NCBI GenBank assembly: GCA_016929035.1
Contig: JAFGJP010000311.1
Coordinates: 1-7,861, forward strand
Source: Candidatus Auribacterota bacterium
GTDB lineage: Bacteria > Auribacterota > JAFGBW01 > JAFGJP01
DNA: 7,861 nt
Direction of reading: 5' to 3'
The notes below the pieces were generated by a model. It saw only the letters and a list, made by a program, of their open reading frames with translations. It did not search any database and was not told the DNA's origin. Position numbers and translations under genes: made by a program. Below are positions 1 through 6,358 of this stretch, piece after piece (position 1 is the stretch's first letter; every line of letters starts with the position of its first letter).

Positions 1-42
1 ATATGGATACTTTTTTATTGACTCTCCGTTCCAAAGACGTGG

Positions 43-1140
43 TTAATAAAATTTTTTTCCTTTTCGGAAGGCGTCGAAAGTCTCATCAATGGCAGATTTG
101 AACTCTTTTTTGAAATGTTCGGGAGAGAATCTGTCAAAGTGATCCGGCTTTTTCTCTATTACAAAGGGTTTTCTTTCAAAAGAAAGAAGAACGCCCTTTA
201 AAGACGGCTCGTTCTGTTCTTCAAAAAAAACACCGGTTTCCTCTGTTATCGTTTCAAGGATTCCGCCCTTTTTATAGGCCACGACAGGTGTTCCGAAAGC
301 GATCGCCTCAAGCGGCGTGAGGCCGAAGTCTTCCACTCCGGGAAAGATCAGCGCCTTTGCAGACCGGAGAAGCTCCTCTTTTTTATCTTCATCGATCCAT
401 CCTGTGAACGCGACATTCGGCCCGGATGCTTTTTTCAGCCTGTCTTCATCAGGCCCTGAGCCGGCGATGACAAGAGGAAGCTTTGTCTCGTTGAAGACGC
501 GTATGGCCAGGTCGATCTTCTTATAGGGCACAAGGGCTGAAAGGATCAAATAAAAATCTTTTTTTTCCTTATCTGGATCGAACGGGTAATTGCATGGAGG
601 ATAAATGACAAGAGAGTCTCTCCCGTAAAATCTTTTTATCCTTTCCTGCGTTGTCCTGGATATGGTCAGAAAGCGGAAGACCCTCCCAGAAGATTTTTTA
701 TCCCAGCTTTTCAGATAAGAGAGAAAAGGATTCAACAAAAAATGCTTGAGGGCATTTTCGCCGAAATAGTCGCCGGAGAGCTCCCATACATAGCGCATGG
801 GAGTAAAGCAGTAGCATACGTGACAGCTGGCGTCAGCCGGTTTTATCCCCTTGGCCGCGCAGTGAGATGTGCTGATGACAAGCTCGAACCCGTCAAAGCG
901 AAAGCGCTCGACGGCTAGCGGAAAAAAGGGGAGATAATAACGGTAGTATTTTTTTCTTAAAGGAAGGTTCTGGATCATTGAGTAGAGGATATCTTTTTGC
1001 CGCAGCAGAGGAGAAAGTTTTTCCTTTTCTCCATGAAGCGTGAAGAGGGGAGCGTCAGGGAAAAGAGAGCAGATGTGCTCAAGGACTTTCTCTCCTCCTC
1101 TCATTCCGTTGAGCCAGTCATGGACAAGAGCTGTTTTCAT
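43..1140 (-). CDS. GT4 glycosyltransferase, WbaZ-like
   Basis: A 365-residue GT-B fold glycosyltransferase, probably transferring a sugar from a nucleotide-sugar donor during surface polysaccharide (O-antigen, capsule or exopolysaccharide) assembly at the cytoplasmic face of the membrane. The N-terminal acceptor half has the GGEKVL loop (15-20), a STSHCAAKG segment (90-98) and CFTPMRYVWE (111-120), which together resemble WbaZ-like GT4 mannosyltransferases. The C-terminal donor half has VPYKKIDLAI (204-213), AGSGP (226-230) and the GT4 E-x7-E motif (E270 and E278, within EDFGLTPLEA), then GGILETI (292-298). No signal peptide or membrane helix is evident. The length is normal for the family. 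Its ATG overlaps the rdgB stop codon (ATGA), with only a weak GGA upstream, so translational coupling is likely. The donor and acceptor cannot be read from sequence; mannose is a family-based guess. The next gene downstream lies outside the window. Confidence 0.9.
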   Translation of the reverse strand: MKTALVHDWLNGMRGGEKVLEHICSLFPDAPLFTLHGEKEKLSPLLRQKDILYSMIQNLPLRKKYYRYYLPFFPLAVERFRFDGFELVISTSHCAAKGIKPADASCHVCYCFTPMRYVWELSGDYFGENALKHFLLNPFLSYLKSWDKKSSGRVFRFLTISRTTQERIKRFYGRDSLVIYPPCNYPFDPDKEKKDFYLILSALVPYKKIDLAIRVFNETKLPLVIAGSGPDEDRLKKASGPNVAFTGWIDEDKKEELLRSAKALIFPGVEDFGLTPLEAIAFGTPVVAYKKGGILETITEETGVFFEEQNEPSLKGVLLSFERKPFVIEKKPDHFDRFSPEHFKKEFKSAIDETFDAFRKGKKFY

Positions 1141-1748
1141 GATCCGTCCGGGAGGGCTTTTTTAAATTCAAGGATCTTATACCGGATGGCGTGGATCGCT
1201 TTTTTCCGGTGGCTGATCTTGTTTTTTTCCTGAGCAGAAAGCTCGGCAAACGTTTTCTTGAGAGGCTGGTACAGGAACAGCGGATCGTAACCAAAGCCGT
1301 TTGTTCCCCTGGGCTCGCGCGTGATGACGCCGTCAACCCAGCCCTCGGCAAAGCTGACTTCCTTTTCTCCGGTAAAAAACACGGCCAGGCAGACAAAGCG
1401 GGCTGTTCTCTTCCCGTCAGGAACGTCTTTAAGAAGAGAAATCAGCTTGGCGTTGTTTTCTTCGTCTGTCGCGTTCTCTCCTGCAAAGCGCGAGGACAAA
1501 ACGCCCGGCCTGTTCTCTAGCGCTTCGACTTCCAGCCCTGAATCGTCCGCAGCGGTCGGGATTCCGAACTTCTCAAAAGCCGCCCTGGCCTTGAGAATGG
1601 CGTTTTCAAGAAAAGTCTGCCCGGTCTCTTCAACGTTTAATTCTTCAGGCATGTCCGGAAGGCCCACGACTTCGATTCCGTCTTCTTTAAGAATATCGCG
1701 GAATTCGCTGATTTTATTTCTGTTTGACGTGGCCAGGAGAACTTTCAT
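1137..1748 (-). CDS. rdgB: RdgB/HAM1 non-canonical purine NTP pyrophosphatase
   Basis: Cytosolic house-cleaning enzyme that hydrolyses dITP, ITP and XTP to the monophosphate and pyrophosphate, keeping deaminated purines out of DNA and RNA. The 203-residue length is typical of the family. Visible motifs are the N-terminal nucleotide-binding loop TSNRNKISEF (7-16), the signature ADDSGLEV (67-74) with the catalytic/metal acidic residues D68 and D69, PGVLSSRFAG (81-90), the base-recognition loop GFGYDP (151-156) and the SHR motif (179-181). The start is fixed by a strong Shine-Dalgarno sequence (AGGAGGAGGT) five bases upstream. That start lies inside the rph coding region and gives a 35-nt overlap. 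The order rph-rdgB recurs widely in bacteria. The last codons overlap the glycosyltransferase start. All key residues are present and I see nothing abnormal. Confidence 0.96.
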   Translation of the reverse strand: MKVLLATSNRNKISEFRDILKEDGIEVVGLPDMPEELNVEETGQTFLENAILKARAAFEKFGIPTAADDSGLEVEALENRPGVLSSRFAGENATDEENNAKLISLLKDVPDGKRTARFVCLAVFFTGEKEVSFAEGWVDGVITREPRGTNGFGYDPLFLYQPLKKTFAELSAQEKNKISHRKKAIHAIRYKILEFKKALPDGS

Positions 1749-2460
1749 GGATGACCTCCTCCTGTTTTTTGATTATTTGGGAAATCCCTTTACCGGCCAT
1801 CTCAATGGCCTGAAGGAATTCGTCTTTTGTGAAAGGGCGCTTTTCACCGGTTGCCTGGACTTCAACAAACCGGCCGCTTCCTGTCATAACGATGTTCATG
1901 TCAGCTTCTGCGCGGGAATCCTGCTCGTAATCCAGGTCCATGACGATCTTCCCGTCGATGATGCCAACGCTCACGGCAGCAAGCGAGTCGGTAACAGGGT
2001 CAGATTTCAGCTTTTTTTCAGAAAGGAGTTTTTTTATCGCTCGTTTCAATGCCACGTAGGCGCCGTTGATGGACGCTGTTCTTGTACCTCCGTCCGCCTG
2101 GAGGACGTCGCAGTCGATCCAAATGGTCTTGCCGGGGATTTTTTTCAGATCAAGAACAGAACGCATGGCCCGTCCGATAAGCCTCTTTATATCCGCAGAG
2201 CGCGCATTTACGCGGCCCCTGGAAGAATCCCTGATATTTCTTTGCGTCGTGGAGCCCGGGAGCATGTCGTATTCGCAGGTCGCCCAGCCGCCGGATTCGT
2301 CAGGAAGCCACTTGGGAACGCCTTCCTGGATAAAAACAGAACAGATGATCCTGGTCATTCCCATGACCGCCAGGACAGAGCCGTCAGGATATTCCTGAAT
2401 ACCTGTTTGAAAAGAAACAGGCCGCAGCTGGTCATCTTTTTTTGTTTCACATTTTTTCAT
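1714..2460 (-). CDS. rph: Ribonuclease PH
   Basis: Phosphorolytic 3'-5' exoribonuclease that trims the 3' trailers of tRNA precursors, releasing nucleoside diphosphates; the family forms a hexamer in the cytosol. The 248-residue product begins with the family's LRPV element (12-15), where the usual upstream DGR is degenerate (KKDDQ). It then shows YDMLPGST (64-71), SSRGRVNARSADIKRLIGRAMR spanning 79-100 (the Arg-rich tRNA-contacting stretch), the phosphate-binding GGTRTAS (124-130), the acidic DLDYEQDSRAEADMN region (175-189) and VEVQATGE (199-206). The active site therefore looks intact. The ATG lies only 24 nt behind tRNA-Arg on the same strand and has no recognisable Shine-Dalgarno; the leader is almost all A and T. 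The gene is probably transcribed with the tRNA and overlaps rdgB at its 3' end. Confidence 0.96.
   Translation of the reverse strand: MKKCETKKDDQLRPVSFQTGIQEYPDGSVLAVMGMTRIICSVFIQEGVPKWLPDESGGWATCEYDMLPGSTTQRNIRDSSRGRVNARSADIKRLIGRAMRSVLDLKKIPGKTIWIDCDVLQADGGTRTASINGAYVALKRAIKKLLSEKKLKSDPVTDSLAAVSVGIIDGKIVMDLDYEQDSRAEADMNIVMTGSGRFVEVQATGEKRPFTKDEFLQAIEMAGKGISQIIKKQEEVIHESSPGHVKQK
1754..1763 (-). promoter_or_regulatory. Strong Shine-Dalgarno of rdgB inside rph
   Basis: On the minus strand AGGAGGAGGT lies five bases before the rdgB ATG. It decides the rdgB start and implies independent ribosome entry within the end of rph, rather than coupling alone. Confidence 0.85.
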
Positions 2461-2484
2461 ATTTTCAATTTTTTTAAAATTTCA

Positions 2485-2558
2485 TGCGCCCAGGCCGATT
2501 CGAACGGCCAACACCCAGCTCCGGAGGCTGGTGCTCTATCCTATTGAGCTATGGGCGC
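2485..2558 (-). tRNA. tRNA-Arg (anticodon CCG)
   Basis: A 74-nt cloverleaf on the minus strand. The acceptor stem GCGCCCA pairs perfectly with TGGGCGC, and the discriminator base is A. The D arm has the GCTC/GAGC stem, the anticodon stem is CCAGC/GCTGG around loop CTCCGGA (anticodon CCG, reading CGG), and the T arm is GGCCG/CGGCC with loop TTCGAAT. CCA is not encoded: the genome continues TGA after the discriminator. It is the first element of the likely tRNA-rph-rdgB-glycosyltransferase transcript. Confidence 0.97.
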
Positions 2559-2576
2559 GGGTTTACAAAAGTAATC

Positions 2577-2595
2577 CAATATTTAACGAATATTG
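2577..2595. repeat. Inverted repeat over tRNA-Arg -10 region
   Basis: CAATATT, five spacer bases (TAACG), then AATATTG: a perfect 7-bp dyad. It is AT-rich, so it could be an operator-like site or a chance palindrome. It overlaps the proposed -10 hexamer of the minus-strand promoter. Confidence 0.5.
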
Positions 2596-2609
2596 ATGGT
2601 AGATGTCAA
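2581..2609 (-). promoter_or_regulatory. Promoter of tRNA-Arg/rph unit
   Basis: Minus strand: a perfect -35 TTGACA (2609-2604), a 17-bp spacer and TTAAAT (2586-2581) as a 4/6 match to the -10. Transcription would start near 2575, just ahead of the tRNA. The -10 lies inside a perfect 7-bp inverted repeat (2577-2595). Confidence 0.65.
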
Positions 2610-2691
2610 ATAATAATTTTTCCTCAAGAACCTTATAATGAAAAGTTTCCTGAAAAAAACACCTTTTTGAAAATCAGAAATGAATAAATTC

Positions 2692-2719
2692 TTGACTCTA
2701 GTAATTAATAACCTATAAT
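2692..2719 (+). promoter_or_regulatory. Promoter of the condensing enzyme/comM unit
   Basis: TTGACT (2692-2697), a 16-bp spacer, then a perfect TATAAT (2714-2719). The predicted start near 2726 gives a leader of about 34 nt ending in a good ribosome binding site. The 2559-2759 gap holds this promoter, the opposing tRNA-Arg promoter and no credible gene. Confidence 0.75.
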
Positions 2720-2747
2720 AAATCTTTCGTTTTACTATACATTAAAT

Positions 2748-2755
2748 AGAGGTGA
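2748..2755 (+). promoter_or_regulatory. Shine-Dalgarno of the condensing enzyme
   Basis: AGAGGTGA ends four bases before the ATG at 2760, supporting that start and the N-terminal extension of about 50 residues that precedes the catalytic barrel. Confidence 0.8.
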
Positions 2756-2759
2756 AATT

Positions 2760-4592
2760 ATGACAAAAGAAAAACACAAGAAAAAGCAGTACCTTCATGG
2801 CAATTTCGCTGTTCAGGATGTCAAGGAAGCGAATCTTTTCAGGGAGTTCTTTCCTTACAAGCACGTGCCGAGAATATTTTTTGACAACATGTTCGAGATA
2901 CCTTCACTTCCCCAGGAAATATGGATAACCGATACGACTTTCCGTGACGGACAGCAGTCAAGGCCTCCTTACACCGTTGAGCAGATTGAAAAGCTTTTTG
3001 ATTTTCTTCACCGCCTGAGCGGGGAGAAGGGGCTCATTCGTCAGACCGAGTTTTTTCTCTACAGCAATAAAGACAGGGAAGCTGTGGAGAAGTGCCTGAG
3101 CAAGGACTACAAGTACCCGGAGATCACGGGATGGATAAGGGCTGTCAAGCAGGATTTTGATATTGTTAAAAAAATGGGCCTGAAGGAAACGGGCATTCTC
3201 ACGTCATGCTCTGATTATCACATCTTTCTGAAGTTAAAAAAGACCCGCAGCCAGGCGCTTGATGATTATCTCGGCATCGTCAAACACGCTCTCAGCGAAG
3301 GCATCGTTCCCCGCTGTCACTTTGAAGATATCACGCGGGCCGACTACTTTGGTTTTGTCATTCCTTTTGCTCAGGAGCTGATGAACCTGGCTGAAGAAGC
3401 CAAGATGCCCATCAAGATCAGGTCGTGCGACACTCTTGGATTTGGCGTGACGTATCCCGGCTCATCGCTTCCCAGGAGCGTTCCCAAGATCATTTCCGGA
3501 CTGAAGAGGTATGCTCACTATCCATCGGAATGGTTGGAATGGCACGGTCATAATGATTTTCACAAGGTGCTCGTCAGCGCCACGACCGCTTGGTACTACG
3601 GCTCGAGCGCAGCTAACGGGACGCTGCTCGGATTTGGCGAGAGAACAGGAAATCCTCCTATCGAAGGGTTGCTGGTCGAGCTTTGCGGCATTAAGCAGAT
3701 CGATGAGCCGATTGACATGAAAGCCATCACTGAAGCAGCGGAATATGTTTCAAAGAACATGGGCTTTCATGTCCCGGCGAACTACCCGTTCGTGGGCAAG
3801 GACTTTAATGTGACGCGTGCCGGCATTCATGCGGACGGTATTCTCAAGAACGAAGAAATATATAATATTTTTGATACGGAAAAGCTTTTAGGAAGGCCTC
3901 TTCGCGTGGCCATTACAGATAAATCAGGAACAGCAGGGATAGCCCGCTGGATTAATGATTATCTTAACTTGAAGGGCGAAAAAGCTGTCAAAAAGACAAA
4001 TCCTGAGATCCTTCATATTAAAAAGTGGATCGATGAACAGTATGAAAATAACAGGGTCACCTCTATTTCTGAGGATGAGATGCTCATTCAGGTCAAGGCT
4101 CACTTCCCGCAGTTCTTCGAATCTGAGCTGGAAAAGATCAAGCAGAAAGCGAGAGACGCTTCCATTGAGATCTTGAGCAGCCTTCTGGGCGATGACAGGA
4201 TCCAGTCATTGAACAAATCCAAGATGCAGAAGGCCATGCTGGAGACCGTGGAGAAATTTCCTTTTATCCAGTTTGTCTATGTGACGGATCCGGCGGGAAA
4301 ACAGCTGACAGACAATATCACGCAGCCGTTCAGGAAGAGCGAGTATGACAAGCAGTTCCCTGCGAAGCAGGATTTTTCCGACAGGGAGTGGTTCAAAAAG
4401 CCCATGCAGGACGGAGAGATCTTTACGACAAAGCTGTTTACGTCGAAGATCGATTCTTCCCTGTGCCTCACGGTTTCTGGTCCGATAATGAAGAAGAGCA
4501 AAGACCAGATCCTCGGCATTCTGGGCATGGATATTCGTTTTGAGGATATCTCCAAGATCGAAGCCTATTTGTTCGGACACGTACAGCAATAA
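2760..4592 (+). CDS. HMGL-like acyl-CoA condensing enzyme (Re-citrate synthase-like) with C-terminal Cache-like domain
   Basis: A 610-residue cytosolic enzyme of the DRE-TIM superfamily (isopropylmalate, homocitrate, citramalate and Re-citrate synthases), which condenses acetyl-CoA with a 2-oxoacid. After a Lys-rich extension (1-50), the barrel opens with DTTFRDGQQ (58-66; R62 catalytic, D63 metal). It continues with the metal-binding HGHND (262-266) and GERTGNPP (293-300). The lid region carries AGIHADG (354-360), matching the catalytic-His subdomain of LeuA. A helical linker (about 400-490) leads to a tail (about 490-600) that does not look like the LeuA regulatory domain. It has VYVTDPAGK (506-514), FSDREWF (539-545), VSGPI (572-576) and GILGMDI (586-592), the pattern of a PDC/Cache sensor. 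The exact substrate is not readable; Re-citrate synthase is my preferred guess from overall resemblance, with homocitrate or isopropylmalate synthase as alternatives. It is first in an apparent operon with comM. Confidence 0.85.
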   Translation: MTKEKHKKKQYLHGNFAVQDVKEANLFREFFPYKHVPRIFFDNMFEIPSLPQEIWITDTTFRDGQQSRPPYTVEQIEKLFDFLHRLSGEKGLIRQTEFFLYSNKDREAVEKCLSKDYKYPEITGWIRAVKQDFDIVKKMGLKETGILTSCSDYHIFLKLKKTRSQALDDYLGIVKHALSEGIVPRCHFEDITRADYFGFVIPFAQELMNLAEEAKMPIKIRSCDTLGFGVTYPGSSLPRSVPKIISGLKRYAHYPSEWLEWHGHNDFHKVLVSATTAWYYGSSAANGTLLGFGERTGNPPIEGLLVELCGIKQIDEPIDMKAITEAAEYVSKNMGFHVPANYPFVGKDFNVTRAGIHADGILKNEEIYNIFDTEKLLGRPLRVAITDKSGTAGIARWINDYLNLKGEKAVKKTNPEILHIKKWIDEQYENNRVTSISEDEMLIQVKAHFPQFFESELEKIKQKARDASIEILSSLLGDDRIQSLNKSKMQKAMLETVEKFPFIQFVYVTDPAGKQLTDNITQPFRKSEYDKQFPAKQDFSDREWFKKPMQDGEIFTTKLFTSKIDSSLCLTVSGPIMKKSKDQILGILGMDIRFEDISKIEAYLFGHVQQ

Positions 4593-4606
4593 AAAAATCA
4601 TCAGCC

Positions 4607-6145
4607 ATGCTTTCAAAACAGTATTCCGTTTCTGTTCATGGAGTTCAGTCGATCGACATCGAGATCGAAGTCGACATCAAGCCGTCGCTTCCTTCTTTTG
4701 TCATCGTGGGTCTCCCGGATACAGCGGTCAAAGAGAGCAAGGACAGGGTGAAGTCCGCTATCCAGAACAGCGGCTTCAAATATCCGCAGGGGCGGATAAC
4801 GGTCAACCTGGCTCCTGCTGACGTAAAAAAGGAAGGCCCTGTTTTTGACCTTCCGATCGCCATGGGCATACTGACGGCCTCTGAGCAGATCTCCCCGAGA
4901 GATATGGAAAACTACTGCTTCCTGGGAGAGCTGGCTCTCAACGGCGACATCCGTCCGGTCAAAGGAGTGCTGCCTGCTGTTTACGGCCTTAAGGAACGGA
5001 AAAGCAGAAGAAAGAAAGTCATCGTTCCCCAGGCGAATGCCAGCGAAGCGGGGATCGTCAATGAGGTTCAGGTTTTCCCTGTCAGAAGCCTGAAACAGAC
5101 AGTTGATTTTTTAGAAAAAACGCAGGTCATTTCTCCCTTCGAGGTCGACAGAGACAATCTTTTTCAGTCAGGTGGGGGAAACGGGCATGATTTTTCTGAT
5201 ATCAAGGGACAGGAGTATTTGAAAAGAGCGATTGAAGTGGCGGTCGCAGGATCGCACAACATCATTTTCATCGGCCCGCCGGGCTCAGGAAAAACGATGA
5301 TCGCCAAAAGAGTGCCTTCCATCATGCCGAGGCTGAATCTTGAAGAAGCGCTGGAGCTCTCAAAAATACACAGCCTGATCGCTCCCATCGCCACCCCCAG
5401 CGGGATTATTGAAAACAGGCCTTTCAGGAACCCGCACCACACCATTTCCGATACAGGACTTATCGGCGGCGGGTCTTATCCGCGGCCGGGCGAGGTTTCC
5501 CTGGCGCACTACGGCGTTCTTTTTCTTGATGAGCTTCCGGAATTCAATAGGAACGTCCTTGAAGTCATGCGCCAGCCTCTTGAAGAGGGGACGGTCACTA
5601 TTTCACGAGCTTCCGGCTCATTGACGTTTCCGGCCAATTTTATGCTTGTCGCTGCCATGAACCCCTGCCCGTGCGGACATTTTGGGGACGAGACAAAAGA
5701 GTGTTTGTGCACGCCGTTCCAGATACGCCGCTACCGGTCCAGGATATCCGGGCCGCTTCTTGACAGGATCGACATCCATGTCGAGGTCCAGCCGGTGAAG
5801 TACGAAGACCTGAAGGCCGTCCAGCCCGGGGAAAGCTCAAAAGAAATCCAGGGCCGTGTCCATAAGGCGCGTGACATTCAGAGGGAAAGGTTTAAGAACT
5901 CGCGTATTTTCAGGAACGCCGATATGAATACCCGCATGGTGAGAAAGCACTGCCGGCTTGACGAGAACGGAGAGAAGCTTCTTGAGACCGCTTTCCGGGA
6001 GCTGAATTTTTCAGCACGGGCTCATGACAAAATATTAAAAGTGGCCCGCACCATTGCCGATCTTGACGGAAAAGAAGCCATAGAATCTCATCACGTGGCC
6101 GAGGCGATACAATACCGAAGTCTGGATAGAAATTATTTTAACTGA
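4607..6145 (+). CDS. comM: YifB/ComM-family Mg-chelatase-like AAA+ ATPase
   Basis: A 512-residue ATPase. ComM in naturally transformable bacteria is a hexameric branch-migration helicase that extends integration of incoming DNA; many non-competent bacteria also carry this YifB family, where its role is less clear. An N-terminal ChlI/Lon-protease-like domain (about 20-145, with FVIVGLPD and DLPIAMGIL) precedes the AAA+ core: Walker A GPPGSGKT (223-230), RNPHHT (274-279), Walker B VLFLDE (304-309), sensor-1 region AAMNPCPCG (349-357) and the arginine-finger region GPLLDRID (382-389). Four cysteines (354, 356, 366, 368) form a zinc-binding-like cluster. A C-terminal helical lid ends near 505. 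The length is normal. It starts 14 nt after the preceding stop codon with no Shine-Dalgarno, so translation probably depends on the upstream gene. The start fits the usual family N-terminus (MLSK-Y). Confidence 0.95.
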   Translation: MLSKQYSVSVHGVQSIDIEIEVDIKPSLPSFVIVGLPDTAVKESKDRVKSAIQNSGFKYPQGRITVNLAPADVKKEGPVFDLPIAMGILTASEQISPRDMENYCFLGELALNGDIRPVKGVLPAVYGLKERKSRRKKVIVPQANASEAGIVNEVQVFPVRSLKQTVDFLEKTQVISPFEVDRDNLFQSGGGNGHDFSDIKGQEYLKRAIEVAVAGSHNIIFIGPPGSGKTMIAKRVPSIMPRLNLEEALELSKIHSLIAPIATPSGIIENRPFRNPHHTISDTGLIGGGSYPRPGEVSLAHYGVLFLDELPEFNRNVLEVMRQPLEEGTVTISRASGSLTFPANFMLVAAMNPCPCGHFGDETKECLCTPFQIRRYRSRISGPLLDRIDIHVEVQPVKYEDLKAVQPGESSKEIQGRVHKARDIQRERFKNSRIFRNADMNTRMVRKHCRLDENGEKLLETAFRELNFSARAHDKILKVARTIADLDGKEAIESHHVAEAIQYRSLDRNYFN

Positions 6146-6230
6146 ATCACACTCACTCTTTATTCTCGATTTCAAATTTATAAGTACGAAAAAAACATTA
6201 ATACTTAGAACTGAAAACTGGTGTTTTTGC

Positions 6231-6258
6231 TTGACGGTGAAGCAATATTCTTTATAAT
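6231..6258 (+). promoter_or_regulatory. Promoter of tRNA-Phe
   Basis: TTGACG (6231-6236), a 16-bp spacer and perfect TATAAT (6253-6258). The predicted start near 6265 lies about 11 nt before the tRNA. The 6146-6230 stretch between comM and this promoter is AT-rich and shows no gene and no obvious terminator hairpin. Confidence 0.8.
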
Positions 6259-6275
6259 GTCTTTTTATTCTGAAT

Positions 6276-6348
<73 letters not shown>

Positions 6349-6355
6349 TTTTTTT
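6349..6355 (+). terminator. Possible tRNA-Phe termination T-tract
   Basis: Seven consecutive T immediately follow the tRNA discriminator base, with another T run at 6362-6367. No separate GC hairpin precedes them, so a terminator would have to use the folded tRNA 3' half. This is a weak call. Confidence 0.3.
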
Positions 6356-6358
6356 ATC

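Noticed and set aside
18..48. TTGACT near the left edge as a plus-strand promoter
   Set aside because: No acceptable -10 lies at 16-18 bp, and no plus-strand gene follows.
1321..2547. Plus-strand open frame of 408 codons
   Set aside because: It is antisense to rdgB, rph and part of tRNA-Arg, all strongly supported. Its translation is low-complexity and resembles no family, with no ribosome binding site. The open frame is a by-product of codon bias on the other strand.
2634..2639. TATAAT in the tRNA-Arg/condensing enzyme gap
   Set aside because: No -35 element lies at a suitable distance; the promoter at 2692-2719 is far better.
2484..2687. Small plus-strand open frame of 67 codons across tRNA-Arg
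   Set aside because: It begins inside the antisense of the tRNA, lacks a Shine-Dalgarno and crosses the opposing promoter.
4206..4616. Minus-strand open frame opposite the end of the condensing enzyme
   Set aside because: It is a shadow of a well-supported gene, with no ribosome site or family resemblance.
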